From NCBI RefSeq assembly GCF_900218035.1, contig NZ_OBMR01000003.1, positions 248,001-312,000 of the forward strand: a stretch of 64,000 bases of DNA, written 5' to 3'. Below are positions 54,749 to 62,767 of this stretch, one piece after another. The translations under genes were made by a program, and so were the position numbers. The notes below the pieces were generated by a model, which saw only the letters and a program-made list of their open reading frames with translations, was not told where the DNA came from and made no database searches. The DNA is from Pseudobutyrivibrio ruminis DSM 9787 (GTDB lineage Bacteria > Bacillota > Clostridia > Lachnospirales > Lachnospiraceae). Numbering within the stretch: the stretch's first letter is position 1; each line of letters begins with the position of its first letter.

Positions 54749-55246
54749 ATGCAACAGTTACAGACATATTATTACAACCAGGGAAATGCAGTACGCAAGG
54801 AAGTTGATCCTTACGCACAGCCATATCGTCCAGTTCGTGTTTTACCTACAAGAGAGCAGCGCGAGCGTGAGAAGCGCGAGGATGCTATCCGTCGCCAGAA
54901 GATTACAGACAGAAAACGCGCAGCAGCCCTTAGAAAGAACAGATTATTAACTGGTTATATGATTGTAGCAGTTATGTTAACATGTGTTATGCTTGTTGGA
55001 TATGTAGCATTACAGACAAACGTTACTACTAGAATGAGCAGAATCGCAGATTTAGAGAACGAGCTTTCAACATTAAACGCTGACAACAGCGCAGCAGAGA
55101 GCAGAATTGCAACAACTACCAATCTTTCAGATATTAAGGATAAAGCCATAAATGACCTTGGTATGGTGTATGCAACTAGCAGCCAAATAGTGTATTATAG
55201 TGTAGATGGTTCGGACTACATGAGTCAGTACCAGGATATTCCATAA
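54749..55246 (+). CDS. FtsL-like cell division protein
   Basis: 165 residues with the layout of FtsL/DivIC: a basic cytoplasmic N terminus (about 1-70, rich in Arg/Lys/Glu), one membrane helix (about 71-90) and a short outer coiled coil (ADLENELSTLNADNSAAESRI), then IKDKAINDLGMVYATSSQIVYY, like the FtsL end. Sequence conservation in FtsL is low, so assignment rests on topology and position between rsmH and the PBP gene. RBS TGAGGAG. It would bridge FtsQ/DivIB and the FtsW-FtsI synthase. Confidence 0.8.
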   Translation: MQQLQTYYYNQGNAVRKEVDPYAQPYRPVRVLPTREQREREKREDAIRRQKITDRKRAAALRKNRLLTGYMIVAVMLTCVMLVGYVALQTNVTTRMSRIADLENELSTLNADNSAAESRIATTTNLSDIKDKAINDLGMVYATSSQIVYYSVDGSDYMSQYQDIP

Positions 55247-55261
55247 GAATAGAGATACAAA

Positions 55262-57298
55262 ATGGCTGAGAATAAAAGACGAAGAGTAAAACCGAATAAT
55301 AAGATTTTAAAAAGAATGCAACGCAAGCTCTGGGTAGTATTTGGAATTGTTTGTATTCTTTTTGTCGTTCTGATAGGCAGAGTAATGTACATTCAGCACA
55401 CTAGTGGTGATAAATACGAAAAAATCGTTCTTGCTCAGCAGGATTACGATAGTACAACTATCCCTTTTCAGCGAGGCAATATTATTGATGCAAGAGGAAC
55501 AGTTCTTGCCACCAGCGTAGATGTTTACAATGTAATTCTGGATTGTAAGGTGCTTAACGCAAATGAGGATGCTATCAGTACTACAATCAGTGCTATTACA
55601 GAATGTTTCGACGAAATAGATGCGGATACAGTTAAAACACAGCTTACAGACAATCCGACATCTCAGTATTATATCCTTGCTAAGAAAGTTTCCTATGAAG
55701 AGATGGCAGCTTTCGAAGAGCTCAAAACAACAGAGTCATACAAAGGCAAGGTTTTTGGTATTTGGTTTGAAAAGGAATACATCAGGCAGTATCCATATGG
55801 CAGCTTGGCTGCAGCTACAATCGGATATGCCAGTGGTGGTAATGTAGGCGTTATCGGTCTGGAAAATAAATATTCCAGTGTTCTTAATGGAGTTAATGGT
55901 CGTACCTATGGCTATTTAAATTCTGATAGCAATCTTGAACAGACTACGATAGATGCTACAAATGGTAATAACATTGTTCTTTCCCTGGATGTTAATATCC
56001 AGACAATAGTCGAGAAGGCTGTTGCAGATTGGAACAATGAAACAATGACTGCTTACAATGCGGAGCATCCTGATGAGCCAGAATCATTTGGATCTAAACA
56101 CACGGCAGTGCTTGTTATGAATCCAAACAATGGCGAGATTCTTGCCATGGCTCAGTATCCAACATTCGATTTGAACAATCCTAGAGATTTGACAGGTTAT
56201 TATTCAGACGAAGATTTGGAAGTGATGACTACAGATGAAAAGATGGATGCATTGAACCAAATCTGGCAGAACTTCTGTATCACATACACATACGAACCAG
56301 GTTCTACTTTCAAGCCTTTCACTGTTGCAATGGGACTTGAGACTGGCGCTCTTACAGGAGATGAGACATACTTCTGTGATGGTGGAGAGATGATTACAGG
56401 CTATCCAAAGATTGTAAAGTGCGTTGCTTACAACAGTGGTGGACATGGAACTCAGACTATTGCAGATGCCCTTTCAAATTCTTGCAACGATGCATTGATG
56501 CAGATGGTTAGAGTTATAGGCCCAGAGACTTTTGCTGATTACCAGTCAATCTTTGGATTTGGTCAAAAGACTGGTATCGATCTTACAGGTGAGGCTAGCA
56601 CAGCAGGTCTTATCTATAGCGAAGAGGATTTAAATTCATCTATCAACCTTGCAACAAATTCATTCGGCCAGAACTTTAATACTACAATGGTTCAGTTGGC
56701 AAGTGGCTTTAGTTCGCTTATCAATGGTGGATATCTCTATGAACCTCACCTTGTTACAAAGATTACCGACCCTAACGGTAATACAGTAGAAGAGGTTGAA
56801 CCTACTATTTTAAAGAGAACTATTTCAGAGGAGACTGGTGATCTTATTAAGAGCTACCTTGAGTACGTAGTTTCTGATGGTACAGGAAAGACTGCTGGTG
56901 TTGATGGTTATCGCATTGGTGGTAAGACAGGTACTGCTGAGAAACTTCCTCGTGGTAACCACAAATATTTAGTTTCATTCATTGGTTTTGCACCTGCGGA
57001 TAATCCACAGGTTGTAGTATATGTAATTGTTGATGAACCTGGAGTTGGCGCTGTTGGTAATAATCAGGCCCACAGTAGTTTCGCTCAGCAGATTTGTCAT
57101 AATATTTTTGAACAGATTCTTCCTTACATGGGAATCGAATCTTCTTTGACAGAGGAAGAGGAGGCTGCAGCTGCAGCTAGTCTTACTGAAGCTGCTCAGG
57201 CAACAGGAGACGAAGGTGGAACAGAGGATACACCAGAAGGCTCAGAATCTACAGCAGATCCTGCAGAGACTCCCGAAGTCGAAGAAGAACAACAATAG
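55262..57298 (+). CDS. Division/cell-wall class B penicillin-binding protein (FtsI/SpoVD type)
   Basis: 678 residues. A basic N terminus, one membrane helix (about 20-42), a dimerisation domain with QRGNIIDARGTVLATS, and a transpeptidase with the three active-site motifs STFK (Ser348), SCN (407-409) and KTGT (555-558). It cross-links peptidoglycan as partner of FtsW. There is no PASTA domain, and the end is a Glu/Thr/Ala-rich tail that is probably unstructured. It is the FtsI of this cluster; SpoVD-type function cannot be excluded. The ribosome site (AGAGA) is weak, suggesting limited translation. Confidence 0.92.
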   Translation: MAENKRRRVKPNNKILKRMQRKLWVVFGIVCILFVVLIGRVMYIQHTSGDKYEKIVLAQQDYDSTTIPFQRGNIIDARGTVLATSVDVYNVILDCKVLNANEDAISTTISAITECFDEIDADTVKTQLTDNPTSQYYILAKKVSYEEMAAFEELKTTESYKGKVFGIWFEKEYIRQYPYGSLAAATIGYASGGNVGVIGLENKYSSVLNGVNGRTYGYLNSDSNLEQTTIDATNGNNIVLSLDVNIQTIVEKAVADWNNETMTAYNAEHPDEPESFGSKHTAVLVMNPNNGEILAMAQYPTFDLNNPRDLTGYYSDEDLEVMTTDEKMDALNQIWQNFCITYTYEPGSTFKPFTVAMGLETGALTGDETYFCDGGEMITGYPKIVKCVAYNSGGHGTQTIADALSNSCNDALMQMVRVIGPETFADYQSIFGFGQKTGIDLTGEASTAGLIYSEEDLNSSINLATNSFGQNFNTTMVQLASGFSSLINGGYLYEPHLVTKITDPNGNTVEEVEPTILKRTISEETGDLIKSYLEYVVSDGTGKTAGVDGYRIGGKTGTAEKLPRGNHKYLVSFIGFAPADNPQVVVYVIVDEPGVGAVGNNQAHSSFAQQICHNIFEQILPYMGIESSLTEEEEAAAAASLTEAAQATGDEGGTEDTPEGSESTADPAETPEVEEEQQ

Positions 57299-57340
57299 AG
57301 AATTTTTAGAGAATTAAAGTTAGAGAATTGGAGTTTTATT

Positions 57341-58288
57341 ATGTTAGAAGTTTTTTTACCAATGTTGGTATCTTTTGTTATTGTGCTTATTTTAGGACCA
57401 ATATGCATGCCTGTTTTAAGACGCCTTAAGATGGGAAATACAGAAAGAGAGTATATCAAAGAGCACAAGGTAAAAAATGGAACACCTTCTATGGGTGGAA
57501 TTATGATTCTTATTGCGTTTGCAATTGTAGGACTTTACTATGCACCAAAGGCACCTCATATTTATCCAGTGGTATTGTTGACATTAGGGTTTGGTGTTTT
57601 AGGCTTCGTTGATGATTTATTAAAAGCCCTCAAGAAAAGCTCAGACGGCTTAAAGGCTTGGCAGAAAATGCTTGGTCAAATCGGTCTTACTACTTGCTTC
57701 GCCGTATATATGGTTAAGTTTTCAGATGTTTCACTTGAGCTCAGAATTCCAGTTACAGGAGCATTTGTTGACATCAGTTGGGTTGCTATCGCACTTTTAT
57801 ATCTTGCAGTTCTTGGTACAGTAAATGGTGCTAACTTTACAGATGGCATGGATGGTCTTGCTACATCTGTAACTCTTGCAATTGCAGCATTCTTTGGAAT
57901 TGCTTCAGTACAGCTTTATTCAGATATCACACCAGCAATAGCTGCCATGATTGGTGCATTGTTTGGTTTTTTAATGTTTAATGTTCATCCAGCAAAAATC
58001 TTTATGGGTGACACAGGTTCTTTAGCACTTGGTGCTTTTGTTGCAAGCTGCGCTTATATGCTTCAGATGCCTATTTTTATTATTATTGTTGCTATTATCT
58101 ATTTAGTAGAAGTTCTATCTGTAATTCTTCAGGTAGGTTATTTCAAGCTTACTCATGGTAAAAGAATATTTAGAATGGCTCCAATTCATCATCACTATGA
58201 ATTAGGTGGCTGGTCTGAAGTAAAGGTAGTTGCTGTATTTACTACCGTTACTATTTTCTTGTGCGTGCTTGCATATTACATGGTCTAA
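57341..58288 (+). CDS. mraY: Phospho-N-acetylmuramoyl-pentapeptide transferase
   Basis: 315 residues, about ten membrane helices. MraY makes lipid I from UDP-MurNAc-pentapeptide and undecaprenyl phosphate. KNGTPSMGGIMILIAF, GFVDDLLKALKKSSDGLKAWQK (the catalytic DD), NGANFTDGMDGLAT and MGDTGSLALGAFVA plus the late MAPIHHHYELGGWSEVKVV are all present. RBS TTGGAG. The usual downstream murD is missing: ftsW follows after 18 bases. Confidence 0.97.
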   Translation: MLEVFLPMLVSFVIVLILGPICMPVLRRLKMGNTEREYIKEHKVKNGTPSMGGIMILIAFAIVGLYYAPKAPHIYPVVLLTLGFGVLGFVDDLLKALKKSSDGLKAWQKMLGQIGLTTCFAVYMVKFSDVSLELRIPVTGAFVDISWVAIALLYLAVLGTVNGANFTDGMDGLATSVTLAIAAFFGIASVQLYSDITPAIAAMIGALFGFLMFNVHPAKIFMGDTGSLALGAFVASCAYMLQMPIFIIIVAIIYLVEVLSVILQVGYFKLTHGKRIFRMAPIHHHYELGGWSEVKVVAVFTTVTIFLCVLAYYMV

Positions 58289-58306
58289 AGGGATGGGGAA
58301 GAGTTT

Positions 58307-59464
58307 ATGGTAAGAGAACAAGAGCTGGTTGCTTCCAGAAAAGAAGCAAAGCGGCGTAAGAAAATTAAAAAGCTATTAAACTTTGACTATACGCTTTTAT
58401 TAATCATAATATTCATCCTTGCATTAGGACTGGTTATGCTTTACAGCACTTCAGCTTATGCTGCATCTTTGAAAAGAGGAGATTCGGCATATTATCTTAA
58501 GCGTCAGATGTTTGCCTCTGGCTTAGGATTTGTAGGTATGTTTTTTTCTACAAAGATAGACTACCGTAGATGGTCTCATTTTGTTTGGCCATTTTATATT
58601 GGTTCAATGGTTCTTTGCGTCATGGTTATCTTTGTAGGTACAACAATCAATGGTCAGGCACGTTGGCTTAGCATTGGTGGACTTTCAGTTCAGCCATCGG
58701 AGATTGCGAAGGTTGCAGTTATTTTGCTTTTGGCCAATGTAATAGACAGAGCTCCGAAAGCTCAAAGAACATTTGAAGGTTCCATCAAGACTATGTGTCT
58801 TGTCCTTCCAATTTTCGCAGTAGTTGCTTATAACAACCTTTCTACAGCTATTATCATTATGGGTATTTCTTTCATAATGGTATTTATTGCATCTCCAAAG
58901 TTTTGGTACTTTGTGGGGGCAGCTGCAGGAGGAGTTTTACTCATTATTTTATATATTTCATTAGCAAGTTATCGTTCTGATCGTGTTGCCACATGGCTTC
59001 ATCCTGAGGATTATGTTACAGGTTCTGGTTTCCAGACACTTCAGGGACTTTATGCTATTGGTAGCGGCGGTCTTTTTGGAAAGGGCTTAGGAGAGAGTAT
59101 GCAAAAGTACATTGTTCCAGAAGCCCAAAACGATATGATTTTTTCTATCATTTGCGAAGAGCTAGGTGTATTTGGAGCTGTTTGTATTATTCTTCTTTAT
59201 ATTTTGCTCCTGTACAGACTTTTATATATTGCCAATCATTCAAAGGACATGTTTGGTTCTTACATTTGTATTGGTATTATGAGTCATATTGCTCTTCAAG
59301 TTATTTTAAATCTTGCCGTTGTTACAAATTCAATACCTAACACAGGTGTTATTTTGCCTTTGATTAGTTATGGTGGTACATCGGTAGCTATTCTTTTAAC
59401 AGAGTTGGGATTGGCGCTTAGCGTATCAAAGAATATGGAATTCGAAGGTGATGAAGATGTCTAG
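58307..59464 (+). CDS. ftsW: Septal peptidoglycan glycosyltransferase FtsW
   Basis: 385 residues, SEDS family with about ten helices. FDYTLLLIIIFILALGLVMLYSTS is the typical start; GGLSVQPSEIAKVAVILL, GQARWL, GSGFQTLQGLYAIGSGGLFGKGLGES and GVILPLISYGGTS are signatures of the polymerase. A charged N-terminal tail of about 25 residues precedes helix 1. It works with the class B PBP two genes upstream. Its last seven bases overlap ftsQ/divIB. RBS GGGGAAGAG. Confidence 0.95.
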   Translation: MVREQELVASRKEAKRRKKIKKLLNFDYTLLLIIIFILALGLVMLYSTSAYAASLKRGDSAYYLKRQMFASGLGFVGMFFSTKIDYRRWSHFVWPFYIGSMVLCVMVIFVGTTINGQARWLSIGGLSVQPSEIAKVAVILLLANVIDRAPKAQRTFEGSIKTMCLVLPIFAVVAYNNLSTAIIIMGISFIMVFIASPKFWYFVGAAAGGVLLIILYISLASYRSDRVATWLHPEDYVTGSGFQTLQGLYAIGSGGLFGKGLGESMQKYIVPEAQNDMIFSIICEELGVFGAVCIILLYILLLYRLLYIANHSKDMFGSYICIGIMSHIALQVILNLAVVTNSIPNTGVILPLISYGGTSVAILLTELGLALSVSKNMEFEGDEDV

Positions 59465-60215
59465 ACGCCGTAAAAACAGAAAAAGCCATGTACTGGCTAT
59501 TATTGAGATTTTATTTTCGTTGATATTACTGTTGGTGATACTTGGCGTTTTAGCCTATTTCTTATGTCCTTTAACTGATGTAGCAGTAGAAGGAACTGAT
59601 TTGTACACTTCAGATCAGATTTCAGAATATATTTTAGATGACAAGTACTCAACTAATACGATATATGCATTTTTAAAAAACAAGCTGTTTCCAAAGGGAG
59701 ACGCTGAGTTTATTGAGTCATTTGATGTAAAAATTACAGGAATGCATAGTATTACAATTGTTTGTAATGAAAAGCCAATCTTAGGCTACATTAGCGAAGA
59801 AGATGGCAATTATATATATTTCAACTACGATGGTTCCATTACAGAAATCAGTGCAAGCTATATTGACCGAGGATATATGCAGGTAGAAGGTGTTACCTGC
59901 GAGAAACCAGAAGTAGGAATGACACTCCCTATCGGTGATGATCAAATAGGATATCTTACATCGCTGATAAAGATTCTTCAAAAAAATGATATTATGCCTA
60001 ATGTGGTTTCATATGATGAAAATAGCCACATTACGCTTAAATATGACACATACAATATTTCACTGGGAAGTAGTGTTTACCTGGAAGAGAAGATAGACCG
60101 CGCATTAAAGATTCTTCCACAAATCGAAGGTTTGCAAGGTACACTACATCTTGAGAATTACTCAACCCAAAACACAGATATTGTATTCGAAAAAGATACT
60201 GAGGTGGTCGAATAA
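59457..60215 (+). CDS. Cell division protein FtsQ/DivIB
   Basis: About 252 residues: basic N terminus (SRRRKNRKSH), one membrane helix (about 11-35), then a POTRA-type domain (VAVEGTDLYTSDQISEYIL) and the beta domain (VKITGMHSITIVCNEKPILGYI). It recruits FtsL/DivIC and the synthase to the septum. Candidate starts are GTG 59448, ATG 59451 and ATG 59457; GAAGG at 59444-59448 fits 59457 best. The gene overlaps ftsW and ends before a new promoter for ftsZ. Confidence 0.85.
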   Translation: MSRRRKNRKSHVLAIIEILFSLILLLVILGVLAYFLCPLTDVAVEGTDLYTSDQISEYILDDKYSTNTIYAFLKNKLFPKGDAEFIESFDVKITGMHSITIVCNEKPILGYISEEDGNYIYFNYDGSITEISASYIDRGYMQVEGVTCEKPEVGMTLPIGDDQIGYLTSLIKILQKNDIMPNVVSYDENSHITLKYDTYNISLGSSVYLEEKIDRALKILPQIEGLQGTLHLENYSTQNTDIVFEKDTEVVE

Positions 60216-60238
60216 AATGCAATTTTTGGTAAAAAACA

Positions 60239-60270
60239 GTTGCGAAATAAGGTGAAAAACTATAATATGT
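60239..60270 (+). promoter_or_regulatory. ftsZ promoter (twin of the mraZ promoter)
   Basis: GTTGCG, 16 bases including AATAAGG, TATAAT, then ATGT. The leader downstream has a small hairpin ACCTC-CCTTC-GAGGT before the ribosome site. Confidence 0.7.
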
Positions 60271-60354
60271 TATTAGTGTACAAGTATAGTATGCTTTTTT
60301 GGTATTAGAGATTTTCGACCTCCCTTCGAGGTTTAATAAAAGGAGGATATGGTT

Positions 60355-61590
60355 TTGATTAACATTACGACTGACGAGACAGGGGCTCCTGTCAGAATCA
60401 TTGTTGTTGGTGTCGGCGGAGCTGGCAACAATGCAGTAAAGCGTATGGTTGAAGAGGGTATTGGGGGAGTTGAGTTCATTGGAATCAACACTGATAAGCA
60501 GGCACTTGATTTATGTAAAGCGCCTACTCTTTTAGCTATAGGTGAGAAGACTACAGGTGGAAAGGGTGCTGGTGCTAACCCAGAGGTTGGCATGCGTTCT
60601 GCAGAGGAGAGTGCAGAGGATATTTCTGCAGCTATCAAGGGCGCAGATATGGTATTCGTTACTTGTGGTATGGGTGGCGGCACTGGTACAGGTGCAGCTC
60701 CAGTTGTTGCTAAAATTGCAAAGGAGCAGGGTATCCTTACTGTAGGTATCGTTACAAAGCCTTTCCAGTTTGAAGGAAAGCCACGTATGAACAATGCCTT
60801 AAATGGTATTGAGAGATTAAAAGAAAATGTTGATACACTTATCGTAATTCCTAACCAGAAGCTTGTTGAAATTACAAACAAGAGCATGGGAATCGGTGAG
60901 AGCTTCCGTATTGCAGATCAGGTACTTCACCAGTCTGTACAGGGTATCACAGATCTTATCACAAAGAATTCGCTTATTAACCTTGACTTCGCTGATGTTC
61001 AGACAGTTATGAAGGACAAGGGTCTTGCACATATTGGTATCGGTTCAGCTAAGGGTGACGAAAAAGCTCTTGAGGCTGTTAAGCAGGCTGTTGCTTCACC
61101 TCTTCTTGAGACAAGCATTCAGGGTGCTACTGATGTCATCGTCAACATCTGTGGTGATGTTGGACTTAACGACACATCAGAGGCTACATCTTATGTTCAG
61201 GATATGACTGGTGCTGACGCTAACATCATCCTCGGTGTTACAGAAGATGACACAATGGACGATGAAGTTACAGTTACAGTTATCGCTACTGGACTTGGCG
61301 AGCCAAACACAGCTACAACAGGCGCATTCCGCAGCTCAACAGGTATGGTTTATGGCTCACAGCCTAGACAGTCAAGCGCTGACTTACTTGCAGGCATGAG
61401 AGGAGCAGCTGCTCCAGCTAGCCAGTCAGGTGTTACAAATACACCTCCTGTAGTTAACAGACCTGTTACACCTACACCTGTTGCTACAACTCCAATTCAG
61501 CGTCCAACAGCTCCAACTGTACCTACAGAGAGCACTGTACCTGAATTAAACATCAAAATGCCAGACTTCATGAATTCAATCAAAAAATAA
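60355..61590 (+). CDS. ftsZ: Cell division GTPase FtsZ
   Basis: About 411 residues. [17 protein letters not shown] starts the GTP-binding fold, [14 protein letters not shown] is the tubulin signature, and [22 protein letters not shown] the synergy loop region. A Pro/Thr-rich linker follows, and the end [15 protein letters not shown] is the conserved C-terminal peptide that binds FtsA/SepF-like anchors. An ATG at 60349 is only two bases after AGGAGG, whereas TTG at 60355 is eight bases away, so the TTG (giving [10 protein letters not shown]) is preferred; either gives a full-length protein. It has its own promoter and terminator. Confidence 0.96.
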   Translation: MINITTDETGAPVRIIVVGVGGAGNNAVKRMVEEGIGGVEFIGINTDKQALDLCKAPTLLAIGEKTTGGKGAGANPEVGMRSAEESAEDISAAIKGADMVFVTCGMGGGTGTGAAPVVAKIAKEQGILTVGIVTKPFQFEGKPRMNNALNGIERLKENVDTLIVIPNQKLVEITNKSMGIGESFRIADQVLHQSVQGITDLITKNSLINLDFADVQTVMKDKGLAHIGIGSAKGDEKALEAVKQAVASPLLETSIQGATDVIVNICGDVGLNDTSEATSYVQDMTGADANIILGVTEDDTMDDEVTVTVIATGLGEPNTATTGAFRSSTGMVYGSQPRQSSADLLAGMRGAAAPASQSGVTNTPPVVNRPVTPTPVATTPIQRPTAPTVPTESTVPELNIKMPDFMNSIKK

Positions 61591-61604
61591 TAATCAAACC
61601 TTAC

Positions 61605-61633
61605 AGGCACTGCATTACGCAGTGCCTTTTTTA
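61605..61633 (+). terminator. Terminator after ftsZ
   Basis: Nine-base stem AGGCACTGC / GCAGTGCCT, loop ATTAC, then TTTTTTATT. Confidence 0.93.
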
Positions 61634-61672
61634 TTACCCGTACGCCCCAAGTCAACCCCAACCAGGTCTACA

Positions 61673-62304
61673 TTCCATCCCTCCATAGCCTAATCATTCT
61701 AGTGACTTCCTACTTTATGTAGTAACCGAGCGCCCTTACTTATTTACTTGCATCGTCTGCGGATTATGTTTTTCTAAGCATCACGTGTCGCATTTTTTAT
61801 GGTGCGTGTTCTTTAAATTCTTTGCACTTCTAACACCACAGTAGGTAGAATGGGCAGACACACACTATTTATAAGTATTAATCTCCGCAACAAGCTTAGG
61901 AATAATTGCCGCGACATTTGTAGTGAGCCTAGAAAAATAGAAGCAGGTTTTGTTAAGTTTATATACGGGTTGCCATGGACGGCAACCCGAGCCTGATAGT
62001 GAAATGGACTGAACTTGAAGGCGGTATATAAAATTACAAAACCTGCTTCGTTATTTTCCTTGGCAAACGGAGTATGAGCGCAATTATCCTAAGCCTTGTG
62101 CGGAGATTAATATGTAGACTTTATGTGTCTGCCCTCTACCTACAGTGGCTTCGAAGTGCAAAACCAATTAAAGGACACGCACTTAATGCTCCCTTGTGAT
62201 GCTAAGAAAAACTATAATCCTTGCGCTGTCGGCGTAAATAAGTAAGTGCGCTCGGTTACATAAAGTAGGAGGTCATATACCTATATTGCTATGGAGGGAT
62301 GGAA
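61673..62304 (-). ncRNA. Giant hairpin element, copy 2 (632 bases)
   Basis: Outer arms: 17 perfect bases TTCCATCCCTCCATAGC (61673-61689) with 62288-62304. A second stem of about 40 bases (61703-61747 with 62234-62275) has one 3-base bulge and few mismatches. ATTATGTTTTTCTAAGCA (61763-61780) faces TGCTAAGAAAAACTATAAT (62200-62218). Near the tip GAAGCAGGTTTTGT (61940-61953) pairs with 62036-62049. An off-centre hairpin GGGTTGCC-ATGGAC-GGCAACCC occupies 61967-61988. I assign it to the minus strand because that reading matches copy 1: the same internal-loop motif, the same GTCC-containing apical loop. No coding frame, no recognised promoter; it lies between the ftsZ terminator and the padR promoter. 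Confidence 0.7.
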
Positions 62305-62321
62305 ATTTTTTGTGAAAGGGG

Positions 62322-62350
62322 TTGACATACTTCGACAGTCGTAGTATATT
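62322..62350 (+). promoter_or_regulatory. padR promoter
   Basis: TTGACA (62322-62327), 17-base spacer, TATATT (62345-62350), a near-consensus sigma-A promoter. The spacer is covered by an operator-like dyad. Confidence 0.85.
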
Positions 62351-62412
62351 TACTACATCAAACGTACTACGACAGACGTAGTACGGCAGACATAGTACGA
62401 TAGACGTAGGAG
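62328..62412 (+). promoter_or_regulatory. Operator array for the PadR regulator
   Basis: Dyad 1 is TACTTCG-ACAGT-CGTAGTA (62328-62346, one mismatch), between the -35 and -10 boxes. Dyad 2 is GTACTACG-ACAGA-CGTAGTAC (62364-62384, perfect arms). From 62371 a 14-base unit repeats three times: GACAGACGTAGTAC, GGCAGACATAGTAC, GATAGACGTAGGAG; the last includes the ribosome site. The layout suits tight autorepression. Confidence 0.75.
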
Positions 62413-62418
62413 GATTAT

Positions 62419-62757
62419 ATGGGTGAAATAAGTAGTGATGTAATTAGAGGCTACAATGACACCATGATACTTTCCATTCTTATGAAGGAGCCTTCTTATG
62501 GTTATGAGATTTCTAAGCAGATAAAGAGTATTTCGGAAGAGAAATATGTTATTAAAGAAACGACTCTGTATTCGGCTTTTACCAGAATGGAAAAGAATGG
62601 TTTTATCGAATCATTTGTGGCTGATCCAGATCCTGAAGGGAATGGAAAGAAAAGGACCTATTATAGAATCACGGATAAAGGTAAAGAGTATTACATTGAT
62701 AAATGTGATGAGTGGGAGCTTACAAAAGAAGTAGTTGAAAAGTTTATTTCAAAATAG
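62419..62757 (+). CDS. PadR-family transcriptional regulator
   Basis: 112 residues, a small PadR winged-helix repressor. GYNDTMILSILMKEPSYGYEISKQI is the PadR start, ETTLYSAFTRMEKNGFI the recognition helix and wing, and GKKRTYYRITDKGKEYY the typical end of the wing. Such small PadR proteins often control the membrane protein gene beside them, with a drug or envelope stress as signal. RBS TAGGAGG. The gene is followed after 10 bases by a DUF1700-like gene in the same operon, and the strong promoter is covered by operator repeats. Confidence 0.92.
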   Translation: MGEISSDVIRGYNDTMILSILMKEPSYGYEISKQIKSISEEKYVIKETTLYSAFTRMEKNGFIESFVADPDPEGNGKKRTYYRITDKGKEYYIDKCDEWELTKEVVEKFISK

Positions 62758-62767
62758 GAGAGAAGAT

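Noticed and set aside
43617-62304. Composite transposon with the two giant hairpins as inverted ends
   Set aside because: The genes between them are core genes in normal order, no transposase is present, and the hairpins share structure but too little sequence for ordinary terminal repeats.
62371-62412. CRISPR-like repeats upstream of padR
   Set aside because: Only three 14-base tandem units with no spacers, placed exactly as operators of the padR promoter.
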